Position numbers and translations under genes: made by a program
Shown here: piece after piece, positions 9,451 through 20,745 of the stretch
How the letters are laid out: each line of letters begins with the position of its first letter
How positions within the stretch are numbered: position 1 is the first letter of the stretch
Source: Diphasiastrum complanatum
Taxonomy: Eukaryota > Streptophyta > Lycopodiopsida > Lycopodiales > Lycopodiaceae
DNA: 64,000 nucleotides
NCBI GenBank assembly: GCA_029204225.1
Contig: MU832174.1
Span: 19,559-83,558, forward strand
Direction: 5' to 3'
Notes under the pieces: generated by a model
Seen by the model: only the letters and a program-made list of their open reading frames with translations
Told to the model about the DNA's origin: nothing
The model's database searches: none

Positions 9451-10578
9451 GGTCTATGGAATTGTAACGACTTCCATTATTTAGCAGCTGCAGGAGATTT
9501 AGCAGACTTTATAGCACAGGGGGACATCTTTCTTTTCACTGAGACTCATGAGAGTTAGTTTCAAGGACTACCAGAGTTTCATGGATTCAGATGGTTTTCT
9601 GCTTTTTGATCAAAGACTAGGTCTGTAGGGGGCAGAGGTTCTGGTGGAGCTGCATGCTTATACAGGGACTCATTACAGCCTATCATTGATTTGGTTCGAC
9701 AGGATGAGCATGCATCCTATCTGTGGCTTTGATTTCTTGGCCGAAGTACTGGGCTTGATAGGGATTTGTATCTGGCAAGTTGCTATTTTCCACCGGAGTC
9801 TTTGACTTTCGTTGATAGTACGGCCCCCTTATGTTAATCTCTCATCAGATATTCTTCTTTACATGGAGCGTGGTTATATACTTATGGCAGGTGACTTCAA
9901 CGCCAGAACCTCCTCTAGACAGACAGAGTTTCATACGATCACTGATGATCCCTTGAGGATACATGCCACAGATAGTACGGATATGGGGATTGATAGGATA
10001 TTTGCTGATGATGGTGGCCCGGTCTCTGAGCACTTTCTTTTACTGGGTGAGGTCCATGAGCTGGCTTATCTTGTTGGCTAAGATCTGGTGACTATACTTG
10101 CCACCCCCATGGTGGTGGGCATAGTGCTGTGGATTATTTCATGGGGTCACCATCTCTTATACCCTTTCTATCTGACTTTATTGTTTCTCCCACTAAATTA
10201 TCTGACCAGTCCTTTCTTTCCATTAATTTGGGCTCAGTACCTGATCTCTCCCCATCTAATCCCTCTCCTATGGAGCGTGCCCCTAAGTATACATTTAATA
10301 ACGCTTACACACACCTTTACCAAGCTGCTCTCTCTTTCCTACTCCAAAATTTTCCTTATGATAGTCCACTCCACTCCCAAGCATCGTTCCTCACTACAAC
10401 TCTTCATATTGCCGCCTCTATGGCCTTCCCATCCAAACATTGTAAAAGATCCAAGTGCCCAAAATCTCGTCATCCTCATTAACCTTGGTATGATGATGTT
10501 TGCAAGCAACTCCACTCGAGCGGAGCACGTGGTTCAAGTTGTCACAGACAGCACCACGACTTGCAAGCAGATGGGACT
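9391..10578 (+). pseudogene. LINE E2, ORF2 endonuclease domain, decayed
   Basis: The frame after the UAG reads into LRIGLWNCN, the first strand of an APE-type endonuclease. Further motifs are TETHES near 9540, a GDFNARTSSRQTEF block near 9890-9935 and HHGGGHSAVDYF-type sequence near 10110. Several stops and frameshifts are present. The element is cut at 10579 by the start of an LTR (N0), and no RT domain follows. Confidence 0.75.
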
Positions 10579-10880
10579 TGTTAGAAATAAATGACCACGC
10601 TAAAGTTAATCCATAGGTTACTTTGACCCAAAAGGTCGAGATTTGTGTAACCATGGGTATTTAGTTATTTAGGCCATCTTAAGTTTGTCTTAAGTTCAAT
10701 TGGACCCAATTTTGGTCATGTACTGACTCGTGGGTCCTTAGAAGTCTAATTTGGTTTAGGGGCCCTATCTTGACTTTTGGGGGTGCCCTACCATCAGTAA
10801 GTAGGTAGAGTACATATTTGCTTATTGTGTCACATTTTTCAGTTTGGCTAAGCATTGCTCTCCATTGCTTGTGTTGTTGT
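10579..10880 (+). mobile_element. LTR of element N0, left part (split LTR)
   Basis: The sequence starts TGTTAGAAATAAATGA and aligns throughout with the 432-bp LTR at 51974-52405, for example GGTCGAG.TTTGTGTAACCATGGG, then GGGGCCCTATCTTGACTTTTGG and AAGCATTGCT. At 10881 it runs into a (CT)n tract where LINE A begins. The missing 3' end of this LTR is found at 31534-31622, beyond LINEs A and B. It inserted into LINE E2. Confidence 0.85.
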
Positions 10881-10899
10881 TCTCTCTCTCTCTCTCTCT
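10881..10899 (+). repeat. (CT)n tract at the 5' edge of LINE A
   Basis: About 9.5 CT dinucleotides lie within the LTR of N0, exactly where LTR homology stops and LINE A starts. It is the left half of the presumed target microsatellite. Confidence 0.95.
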
Positions 10900-10968
10900 G
10901 GTCTGCGCTACTGCGCTGCTACGCCTGGCCGTTTGTCTACACTGTCCTCCATCTGCTTACCGCCTCCT

Positions 10969-11889
10969 ATGGCACCTAAGAAAAAGGGGGGTGTTCTTAC
11001 ACCCCCCTCCCTGTTGGACACCCCCCCATCACCGGTAGTGATGGAGGAGCCGTCTTCGGTGATAGAAACTAGTGACATTCCTGTCAACATGGCTGCCATT
11101 GACTACACTCCTTCCAAACCTACCGAAAGTCTTTTTGCTTATGATCTTAGTTTTATCCGACAAGAAATTCTTGGACTTAAGAAACAACTACACCTCTTTG
11201 AAGCTGAAAATAGCAAGTTAGCTAAGGATCTTTTTGGTGTCACGGAACGTGTGGAGCAGCTTGAGCAAGAAAATATATATCTTAAGCAACGAATTGCAGA
11301 AAAAAGTGCCTTGGAGGAGACTTCCAACAAGATCAATAGCTTGGCGAAACAAGTCGAGGAGACGAAAACGTGGGCAGCACTCTTCAAACCGGATGATATG
11401 GGCAGCAAACTCTCATCACTCGCAAAACAGGTTGAAGAAACGACATCGATCCTTAAGCAAGGTAATCACTCTCAGATTTCATCTTTTCCGAAGGAAAACG
11501 ATTTGGAGACAGTTTTGGGTGAACAAGCCAGAAGGGCCAAAAAAGCCTTTAACATTAGAGTAAGAGGCATTGCCAATGGTGGAAAACCGTTGGAAGAAGC
11601 TACGGATTTGCTCATTTCCAAGTTATCTCATGTGGCTGATGGTTTTGATACTGCTTGGCGTAGTAAATTTGATGACAATGTTTTGTTTATCAACTTCCGC
11701 TCGCTTTCACAACGCCATGCTGCCCTTCGGCTTAGGGCGAAGCTTAAAGGTACTTTCATTTATATGGATGATGACTTAACAAATACTCAATGGTTGGCAA
11801 GAAAAAAGATTATCCTTGAAGCGAAAGAGAAAGGGAAAAGGGTTGTTTTTATTGACGGGAAACCGAGATTTTTCGACCTTCCACAATAG
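10969..11889 (+). CDS. LINE A ORF1 protein (coiled coil, RRM-like, CTD)
   Basis: The chosen start is the ATG of MAPKKKGG; 306 codons follow to a UAG. Residues 1-59 are Pro/Ser-rich, 60-165 form heptad-rich coiled coil, about 193-262 are an RRM-like domain starting AFNIRVRGI, and 263-306 form a C-terminal domain with IYMDDDLTNTQW and RVVFIDGKPRFF. The order resembles the trimeric RNA-chaperone ORF1p of vertebrate L1 and lacks the CCHC knuckles usual in angiosperm L1 ORF1. The inferred role is binding LINE RNA to form the retrotransposition particle. The frame is intact. Confidence 0.85.
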   Translation: MAPKKKGGVLTPPSLLDTPPSPVVMEEPSSVIETSDIPVNMAAIDYTPSKPTESLFAYDLSFIRQEILGLKKQLHLFEAENSKLAKDLFGVTERVEQLEQENIYLKQRIAEKSALEETSNKINSLAKQVEETKTWAALFKPDDMGSKLSSLAKQVEETTSILKQGNHSQISSFPKENDLETVLGEQARRAKKAFNIRVRGIANGGKPLEEATDLLISKLSHVADGFDTAWRSKFDDNVLFINFRSLSQRHAALRLRAKLKGTFIYMDDDLTNTQWLARKKIILEAKEKGKRVVFIDGKPRFFDLPQ

Positions 11890-11940
11890 GAACTAGGGGC
11901 CCCCGGATATAGAAGCTACCCGAGATCCCCTACCAATTTG
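11887..11940 (+). promoter_or_regulatory. Putative UAG readthrough site between ORF1 and ORF2, LINE A
   Basis: The codons are CCA CAA UAG GAA CUA. ORF2 continues in the same frame with no other stop. UAGGGG (11894-11899) can pair with CCCCUA (11927-11932), and inside it CGG can pair with CCG around a UAG-AAG-CUA mini-hairpin. The first AUG in the ORF2 frame lies well inside the endonuclease domain, after catalytic residues. Confidence 0.6.
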
Positions 11941-13599
11941 AGACTTGGCTTCTGGAATTGTAATGGTTTTTTATCTTCGTCATCAGCCGGAGACTTTGCT
12001 GATTTTATTAGAAAATGCGACATTTTGTTGTTGGCTGAAACTCATGAGTCCTTATATCATCCTCTTCCAAATATACAGGAGTACTCTTGGCATTCTGCTT
12101 TTCGTCCATTTGTTAGGGGAAAAACTTGTCGAGGATCTGGAGGAGTAGCTTGTTTATACAGAGACACCACAGTTCAGATGGTTAAACAAGATCCATACGC
12201 TCGCTATATTTGGTTACACATTATTGGCTCACTATTGGGATTACCTCAGGACATCTATATAGCTGTATGCTATTTTGCTCCACAGACCTCAGTGTTTGCT
12301 GAGTTTGGCGGGGACCCTTTTCAGGCTCTCTCAGATGATATTGCTATCTTTTCTCAGCAGGGTTCCATTTTACTAGCAGGTGATTTCAACGCCCGCACAA
12401 GCTCTAGACAAACCGAATTTCATGCAGCTACGGATCTTCTCAGGCTTTACCCTTTGGATATGGGGCTAGACCGGATATCACAGGATGCAGACACTCCAGC
12501 TACATCTTTCGGGGAGCAGTTGATCACTCTAGCAGAGACACACGCTCTTGCCATTTTGAATGGCCTCACACAGTGGCCTTCCTCATCAGCATATACATGC
12601 TATCCTCATGGTGGAGGACATAGTGTGGTCGACTACTTCATTGGATCACCTGCTTTGATCTCTCACATTTCTGATTTCTCCATTACACCCCCTACCATTT
12701 CCGATCACTCACTCTTACACATCTCACTTGGTCACATAACCTCTTCTTTGCAAGTTTCTTGCTCTCTTCCCACTCATAAACGTATTCCTTTCACCCAATC
12801 TGGATTCACCAATTACACCACAATCTTATCCCAACTACTCGCTAACTTCCCGTTCATGGCACCAATTGACCAGCAAGCCACTTTTCTCTCTACATCCCTC
12901 TTAGCTGCTGCTTCCTCATCCTTCCCCACCAAAACGACATCATCTCACAGAAGTGTTCACAACAGATGGTATGATGCAGAATGCCGCTCTCTTCACAATC
13001 ATGTGACATATGCCAGGTCACACTCCCCTGCCACGCTCAAACAATGCCAGAAAGAATATCATAGAACCACCAGAACAAAGAAGATCAAGTACCTACAATC
13101 ACTCTGCCAAAAAATGATCAACTCTTTAGATTCACCCTCCTCCTCTTTTTTCTGGAAACATTTCACCAGACACTCTTCAACATTGGCCCCCATAGCCATC
13201 GAATCCTGGATCGAGTATGCCACGGAGTTATATACCACGGACTCTCCTCCTACCTCACTCTCACCGAGACCTGACCACTGCTCACTTTTCACCCCTGACA
13301 TGGTTGAAAACGCCATTAAACATGCCAAACTAAATAAAGCCACTGACTATGACTCCTTAAGTGTAGACTTCCTAAAGCCCGTAGCACATCTCATCTCCCC
13401 TTACATTGCTCATGTTTTTAACACAGCTGTTACTTCTGGTTTTCCTACGGCTTGGTGTACTAATATCCTTCACCCCATCCTCAAGGCAGGTGATCCCATG
13501 AATGTAGGAAACTACCGCACCATTATGATTGGCCACACTCTGGCTAAGATATATGGCTCTATACTACAGACAGTTACTGGATCTTTTGCTGAAACTTGA
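11890..13599 (+). pseudogene. LINE A ORF2, endonuclease half, interrupted
   Basis: After the UAG a 16-codon linker (ELGAPGYRSYPRSPTN) leads into the APE-like endonuclease: LRLGFWNCNG, LAETHES, LLAGDFNARTS, GGHSVVDYF and SDHSLLH. The region between EN and RT follows, up to GSFAET. Then the 10.8-kb block adds an immediate UGA (13597-13599). It is otherwise intact and about 99% identical to LINE B by eye. The catalytic Asn, Glu, Asp and His residues are all present. Confidence 0.9.
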
Positions 13600-15731
13600 G
13601 GCTTGATGCATCACTTCCCATCTCATTTTGGGGAGAAGCCATAACATGTGCTAATTATTTATGTAATAGACTTCCTAGTAGTGCTATAGATGGGATCTCA
13701 CCTTATCAAGCCTTGTTTGATAAGAAACCCAATGTAAAATATTTTAAGATCTTTGGATGTACTTGTTATGTACACATTCCTTTGGAGACTAGAAGGAAAG
13801 AAGATGCTACCTCCTTCAAAGGAATCTTTGTTGGCTATGGAGAAAATAGCAAGGGATATAGGATATATGATCCTACATCCAAGAAAGTAAAGGTAAGCAA
13901 GGATGTACTTTTTGATGAGTCACAATTTGCTAAGAGCTTGTCAAATGGATCTAACCCATTGTGCATTGAAGATCTTGACAAATCCGAGGAGGATCTTGAC
14001 AAACCCGAGGAGGATCATGACAAACCCAAGGATGGAGATTTGGATCCAAGTCAAAAGGGGCCAAGAAGATCATCAAGGAGCAAGGCCGAGCCCTCAAGGC
14101 TTACCTATGTGGACAAGGGAAAGCAAAAGGAAGGCTCTACATCTTCTACCTCTTACTCTTTTTTAGCTACATTGATTGAAGAACCATCATCTTTTGAAGA
14201 AGCATGTAAATCTAAAGTTTGGAGAGATGCAATGCAAGTAGAGTATGATGCATTAGAAGAAAATCATACTTGGAATCTTGTAAATCTTCCAAGAGGAAAG
14301 AAACCACTTGCATGTAAGTGGATTTATAGAATTAAGTACAATCAAGATGGATCTATTAGTAAATACAAAGCTAGGCTTGTTGCTAAGGGATTTCTTCAAA
14401 TAAAAGGATTGGATTATGAAGAAACATTTGCACCTGTAGCTAAGCTTGTAACTATTAGATTAATCATTTGCATTGCTACTTTGTTCAAATGGGATCTCTA
14501 CCAAATGGATGTGACAAATGCCTTCTTGAATGGCTTCTTAGAAGAGGAAATCTACATGATGCAACCCGAGGGCTTCATCAAGATTGGTGAGGAGCAAAAG
14601 GTGTGCTACTTAAGGAAGAGCCTATATGGCTTGAAGCAAGCACCTAGAGCTTGGTACTCTAGGTTGCATGATTTTCTCTATTCTCTTGGCTTTGTACTAA
14701 GTGCTTATGAACCTTCTTTATATTTCAAATGTAATGAAGGAAAGATCATCATTTTGGTTCTTTATGTTGATGACATCATTATGACAGGAAATGATGATGA
14801 TGGCATAGGCAAAGTAAAAGTTGACTTATCTAGTGAGTTCAAGATGGTAGATCTAGGCTTCCTAAAGTTTATACTTGGGATAGAAGTGTCTAGAAGTAGC
14901 AATTGTACTTTCATAAGTCAATCTAAGTATGCTACTTTTATTCTTGAAAGATTTGGTATGAAAGATTGTAAGGGGATTGACACCCCTATGGAGCATGTTG
15001 TGAAAGCAACTAATGAAGGTGATGAAGCATCCTTTGAGGACATCACTCTCTTTAGGAAGCTTATAGGCTCTCTAATCTATTTAACCATCACTAGACCTGA
15101 CTTAAGTTTTTGTGTAAGCAAGTTGAGTCAAAGTATGCAAGCTCCTTTAATTCATCATTGGAAAAGTGCCAAGAGAGTACTTAGATATGTTTCTAGTACT
15201 AGATTTTTTGGTATACTTTATGAAGGATCTAACTTGCACTTGAGAGCCTACTCGGATTCAGATTTTGCAGGTGACAAGATGGATAGGAAGTCCATTAGTG
15301 CATTTGCAACATTTCTTTGTGGAGGAGTGATATCTTGGCTTTCCAAAAAGCAAGATACAATCTCACTATCTTCTTGTGAAGCCGAGTACAAGGCATTGAC
15401 TTCAACAACCAAAGAGCTCTTATGGCTAAGAAGACTCTTGATGGAACTACATGTGCTAGAGGCCGAGGAGATCCCTTACATATTTTGTGACAATCAAGCT
15501 TCTCAACAAATTGCTTCAAATCCTATCTTCCATGCTAGAACAAAGCATATTGAGATAGCTCACCACTTTGTGAGGGAGAAGGTACAATCCAAGGAAGTGC
15601 AACTACATCATGTACCATCATCCAAATGCATAGCTGATATCTTAACCAAACCATTGTCCAAAGATCCATTTTTTAAGTTAAGATATGCTCTTGGAATTGT
15701 AGATAGATGTACACTAGATTTGCCAAGTTAG
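13600..15731 (+). pseudogene. Ty1/copia polyprotein, 5'-truncated but open (IN-RT-RNase H)
   Basis: About 710 codons are uninterrupted. They contain the integrase C-terminal region (SFWGEAITCANYLCNRLP, FGCTCYVHIP), then RT with WIYRIKYNQDG, QMDVTNAFLNG, SLYGLKQAPRAWY and the catalytic YVDD, then RNase H with YSDSDFAGD, SSCEAEY and ARTKHIEIAHHFVRE. Gag, protease, the integrase core and the 5' LTR are missing because the sequence begins abruptly at the LINE A junction. A UAG ends it. A polypurine tract (15734-15744) and LTR follow. The intact frame suggests recent activity of the family. Confidence 0.9.
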
Positions 15732-15744
15732 AAGTGAGGAGGAG

Positions 15745-16570
15745 TGTTGAAAATTGTCACTTCTCACTTGACATTGGTTCATGTAAATATTGATCAAACA
15801 TTAGAATATGTTGATGATATGATTTCACACGTGTGGAGCATGTTCCCATGTGTGAAAGGATGTACTTTTCATGTTTGTATATATCCAAATTGATTTTGTA
15901 TCATTCTAGTTAGTGTGAACATGAAATGACTAGTTTTTAGTCAAGTTGACTAGTCACCTACAAATTAGCTTTTCCTTGCATGTGCATGAGTAAATGCTCC
16001 CACATGGCAAGTGGATGTTCACATGTGTGTATAGAGTACTAGAAGATAAGAGTTGACCATTTTCCTTAGATCCTATTTTGTAGGGAATATTCCTATATTC
16101 TAGGAGACTAGCTTTTTGGATTTTAGTCATATTCTAGAAGGTCAACTATTGGATAAGGATCAAGGATGGATCAAATGGATAGATATGAGTGATGTGGCAC
16201 TCTTCACACGTGTGAAGGCCTGCTGGACTGTACCAGACTCATGGATGTACTTGATCCATAAAAGGATCATCATTTTGCTAAGAAAATTGATGAGACTTTT
16301 GCACTCTACACTTTTGTGAGATTTCTAGTCATTTGTCTTGTGATTTTTATGCATGATTGCTATCTAGTATCATTGTACTTGTTGTTTCAGGTGCAGGCCG
16401 TACAGTGGACAGTACTCCACACGTGTGAAGCCGCTCTCACTAAAAAATGATGTGTTGATCCATTGCTCTTGCTTAAATCCAAGTGTAGTGAATCTAGATC
16501 AAGATCTAATGTGTAGAACTTGATAGATTCATTGATTAAGCAACCAATAACTCTCTATGATTGTAAAGTA
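15745..16570 (+). repeat. 3' LTR of the copia element
   Basis: The sequence begins TGTTGAAAATTGTC directly after the purine-rich tract GTGAGGAGGAG. It contains several ACACGTGTG-type palindromic motifs. The 3' boundary is only approximate: antisense copia RNase H coding is recognisable from about 16575 rightwards, so the LTR must end before that. No second copy exists in the window to fix the edge. Confidence 0.6.
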
Positions 16571-16574
16571 CAAT

Positions 16575-18300
16575 CATTATTGTCCTAAAAACTGTAAAAT
16601 TTATCAGACTTACGATTGTCTACATCTCTTCTCTAGCTTGCATTAGAATATCCACTGAGCTAATGAAGATTGTCGTTGCTGACATCTCCATAGTAGATGC
16701 ACTGGTCCATGGTAGCTCAAAATTACCTCATGACTCTTATGAGAGCCTTCCAATTGGTAATGCCAAAATTAGCCATATATTGGTTGAGTGAGCTTATTGC
16801 AAAAGAGATGTTAGGTCTTGTACAGACCATTGCATACATGAGAGATTTAAGTATCGATCGGTAAGGATACTCTCTCATCTGCTCCTCTTCCTGCCTGGTC
16901 TGGGGACATTGGTCCTTTGACAAATGCAGGTCTGGATCCATTGGTGAGTGAGCTAACTTACAATTCATTAGATTGTATATGTTAAGAACATTGTGAAGAT
17001 AACTTTGTTGAGTGATGTAGATCAGTCGTCTCGCTCTGTCTCTGTGGATCTGAATGCCTAGTCAGAAGTGAGCTTCATTCAGATCAGTCATGTCAAACTC
17101 TGAAAACAACATCTGCTTAAAATCATTGACCAAATTGGTATTGTTCAACATATCATCCACATCTAAGGTGATGATAATGAAGGATTGCTGCACCGACTTG
17201 AAATAGACATTGCAATCAGCAGTGCTTGGCTGAAAACCTTGGTCGATGAAAAATATGTTGATCCTCTAAAACCAAGCTCTGGCAGACTGTTTCAAGCCGT
17301 AGAGTGCTGTATAGAGTTTACAAACATGATTCTTCATATCTTCCAGAACATATCCTTTGGGCTAGATCATGTAGATCTCTTCTTGTATAACTCCATTCAG
17401 ATAAGCTATTTGCACATCAATTGATGCACCTCGAGGTCGGTAGCTGCAGCATATGATAGGAGGGCTTGGATTGACGAATGCTTGAGTACTAGACTAAAAG
17501 TCTCATTGTAGTCGATGTTGGGGATCTAAGTGAATCCTCGTGCTACTAGTCGATCAATTGCTCCATTGGCATTGTACTTGATCTTGAAGATCCATTTGCA
17601 ATCAATAATACTGCAGCCAATAGGAGCTTCGACTAGTGACCATGTCTGGTTTTTGATCAGAGAGAAATACTCCATGTCCATAGCTTCTCTCCATAGATCA
17701 GAGTTTGGTTGGTTGGGAGGATTCGATTGATGAACTACTCTTAGGACTTGTTGCTGGGTAGGAGCAACGTCTTCATCTGATTTGATGTCGAATAGTGGGT
17801 CGACAATGGACACGCCTGAGCCAGAAGTTCGGATTGTCGTGTCAACGGCAGGTGATGAAGGTTCTCTTGGAGCAATATCCTTGCCTTTGATGTCGACGAA
17901 CTGATCCTCGATAAAGACTATATCTCGGCTATACAAGATTTGCTGGGTATCAGGATCATATAGCTTGTATGTATTATTAGATGAAGTATATCCAATTAGA
18001 ATGGTCTTGAGACCTTGAAAGTCGAATTTCTTCCTCGTGTCTTTTGGGATCTGCACGTAGGCAATGCATCCAAACACTCTTAGGTTTTTCACAGAAGGCT
18101 TAGAGCCTGTCCACACCTCATGGGGTGTCTTGCCTAAGAGGGCCCTGGTCGAACATTTGTTCTGGACGTAAACTGCAATGGAGATAGCTTCGGCCCAGAA
18201 TCTCTTGGGCAGCAATGCATGCGCTAGCATACATTTGGCTGATTCAACCAGGGTACGGTTCTTCCTTTCGGCTAAGCCATTAGACTGAGGACTGTAAGGA
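16575..18300 (-). pseudogene. Antisense Ty1/copia remnant (integrase, RT, RNase H)
   Basis: On the minus strand, 18230-17526 is open and encodes the integrase end (LPKRFWAEAI, NLRVFGCIAYVQIPKDTRKK, ILIGYTSS) running into RT (WREAMDMEY, CKWIFKIKYN). RT continues with a DVDD catalytic variant near 17160, MDPDLHLSKDQ, then RTRPNISFAI-like sequence at 16723-16968. RNase H GYSNAS and DVDNRKS are near 16640-16600. Stops and frameshifts are frequent. It belongs to a different copia lineage from the plus-strand copy beside it. Confidence 0.8.
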
Positions 18301-18378
18301 ATGATGAATTGCTGCTTAATGCCTTGGCTTTGGAAGGACTATCCAATTTGTTTCCTTAGTAGGCAATTAACTTCTACA

Positions 18379-18470
18379 GAGATGAACTACACCACAACCG
18401 AGAGGGAAGCTACACCACAACCGAGAGGGAATCACACCACAACCGAGATGAACTACACCACAACTGAGGG
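18379..18470 (+). repeat. Short tandem repeat, about four units
   Basis: Imperfect units of CTACACCACAACCGAGAGGGA type recur four times with small indels. It separates the antisense copia from the gypsy integrase. Confidence 0.75.
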
Positions 18471-18499
18471 GTACTAGATCCAACGTTGTTGAAACCTGC

Positions 18500-19640
18500 C
18501 CAACACGCACTTATCTACAAGGTGGCACCCTATACACTTATAGCGGGACAACTTTATAGAAAGGGTACAGACGGCATGATCAGACGATGTTTGAGTTAGG
18601 GCGAGATTATCCCCATCATATCCTTGCTACACGAAGGAGTTGGTGGTGGACATTTTGCCTCAGATTACACAACTAGGAAGATCTTACTGGCTGGGTATTG
18701 GTGGCCTTTGCTATTTAAGGACACTCATAACTTTGTAAAGGCTTGTGATGTGTGCCAAAGAGCCAAAAGACCACAATTTTTGGATTATATGCCTTTAACC
18801 CTCATCTTATCTAAACAAGCATTTTTCAAATGGGGTATTGATTATGTAGGACCAATCAGTCCCGCCGCACGATTCTTACAGGCACAATATATTATCGTGG
18901 CGACAGATTATTGCACAAAGTGGGCAGAGGCTCGGGCAGTAAAGAACGTCGATGTCAAAACCACTGTTCAGTTCCTTTATGTGCAGATCATTGTACGATT
19001 TGCTTGCTCACTCAAAATTGTCAGCGACATGGTACACACTTTTTGAACATGGTAATTGAACACTTGTTGTGGACCTTCCTAGTTGTTCATCGCAAAAGTG
19101 CCCATATTACCCCAGATGTAATGGGTAGGCTGAGTCCACGAATAAGGTTCTATGTGATTTTCTCACGAAGACGGTGGAAGCCAATAGGTCGGATTGGGAG
19201 TTCAAGTTACATGCCATTATATGGGCGTATCGGACAACACCCAAAAAGGCCACTGGCATGACACCATTCCAGCTCACATATGGACAAGAGGCTGTGATGT
19301 CTATAGAATTCTATGTCCTACCTTTACAGGTAGCCTAAAATTTGAAACTAGATGAAAGTCAGATCCTTGCCCATAGGCTATTCCACCTCCATAAGCTTTT
19401 CAAAACAAGAGTCATTAGTGTGCATGCACAATAAGTGCACAAAAGATGTCAACAAGATTGGCATGTCCGCCATATTAAGTTGAAGGAATTTAAAGGAGGA
19501 GATAGAGTGCTTCTCTATCAAACGAAAGTACATAAGGGCAAACTTAAGTTTACTGGCCAAGGTCCCTATATCATTGATCAAATCTTTGCCTCAGGCTAGG
19601 CATCCCTCTGGACATGGTAGTGAACGGGAGTAGATTACGG
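18500..19640 (+). pseudogene. Ty3/gypsy integrase remnant (Tat/Athila-like)
   Basis: The segment encodes an integrase zinc-binding region (LHEGVGGGHFASDYTTRKIL ... CDVCQRAKRP) and the catalytic core start FKWGIDYVGPISP with IVATDYCTKWAEA. Later frames give AIIWAYRTTPKKATG.TPFQLTYGQEAV and a GPYIID-type end. The GGGHF and KILLAGYWWP wording is closer to Tat/Athila integrases than to the chromoviruses elsewhere in this window. Several frameshifts and stops are present; RT is not seen. Confidence 0.75.
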
Positions 19641-19999
19641 CGATATCATGAGCCTTGCTATTCCTTAGACATGTATTGTTGTGTATTATGTGTGTGTGCA
19701 TGCATGTCTGTAATTTCTGTCATTTTGTGATAATGTTCATTTTTTTAATTCATTTTTTACACTCTTTTTCATTGAATTGTCTGCATGTTTAGCAATCAAT
19801 ACTTCTTAGGATAGTTTAGGTCTAAATTATCACTATTGTACAGGTTCCAGGTAACAACGTGCATGACCGGTGATAATCATGTCCCAAAACAGTATTTATC
19901 TTGCGGTTTGAAGCTAGCATCACTTATTCTTGCAATTGGTTGCAAGGAATTAATAACTCTTCCAAAAAAAAAAAAAGGACCACTTGCATAAGCTACCAG

Positions 20000-20745
20000 A
20001 CAGCATATTATCCATATTGTGGATCCCAGAACTAAGCAAAGTGTTTTATCAGACATGAAACCCAACAGGTGCACTACAAAAATTCACTTGATCTCATTTA
20101 CTGATTTTTCCAAGAAGCTAGTAGTGGCTCGTCCTCTCCTGGAGCGACTAAACTTTGACACACGACTTTTCTCAGGTGTGCAACATGAATACCTGGTGCG
20201 TGTGGCTTATTCTACATTTGATGATGAGCTCCAAACATTCAAGATCCCTAGACACAAAGATGAAGATCCAATGGGGTTCCCGAATGAAGGAGAGCCTATG
20301 CACGACAGAGGGCAATCTTTTGATTAGGAATTACTTGATAGAGCTCTGTATGGAAGACGGTGATACCTCCATCTACAACAATGACGGTTATGCTATCAAA
20401 CTCATCTCGGATCCAGGACTTAGGACAACGGCGGACCTACTTGCATTACTCATTGAGGTACAATCATCAAGATTTGATAGGAATATTCCAAGCAACACTT
20501 TATTTGCCCTATCATTTGGCTTGGAGGAACCTGTTACACGCCACTTCATGTGGGCAGAAAAGATAAGTATGAAATTATGTGCAGCGCTCAAAGCGAAAAA
20601 ACCTCTCACAAAGTGTGAATATCTCCTGTATATGCTTGTAAGCAAACATTACTTGGGTGAACTCCCTAGCATTCTCGCTCAAGTGCAAGAGAAAAATTTA
20701 GACGTGCCACATACCACCTCAGCACTCAGCACTCCAAGAGGATAA
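20000..20745 (+). pseudogene. Unidentified ORF downstream of gypsy integrase, part 1
   Basis: Two overlapping frames, probably one original frame with a shift near 20260-20320, encode a globular-looking protein. It contains KKLVVARPLLERLNFD, then HEYLVRVAYSTFDDEL, then IRNYLIELCMEDGD and FALSFGLEEPVTRHFMW. It ends at a UAA at 20743-20745. I do not recognise a domain. Its position after a Tat/Athila-like integrase on the same strand suggests an accessory ORF of the retroelement, but it could be unrelated captured sequence. Confidence 0.4.

Larger units (their letters stand above)
10900..13596 (+). mobile_element. LINE A, 5' half
   Basis: This is nearly identical to LINE B (26.5-31.5 kb) but lacks about 155 nt of B's GC-rich 5' leader. 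It carries a complete ORF1 and the first part of ORF2, then breaks off at 13596. The 3' half resumes at 24391. The two halves fit together except for 8 missing nucleotides, so a 10,794-nt block (13597-24390) has replaced 8 nt of the element. Confidence 0.9.

Noticed and set aside
11880-11940. Programmed ribosomal frameshift between LINE ORF1 and ORF2
   Set aside because: The two ORFs are already in the same frame; no shift is needed, only passage through the UAG.
15729-15731. Reassigned genetic code with UAG as a sense codon
   Set aside because: The open copia polyprotein ends at a UAG exactly where the polypurine tract and LTR begin, and the chromovirus pol also ends at a UAG, so UAG is an ordinary stop elsewhere.
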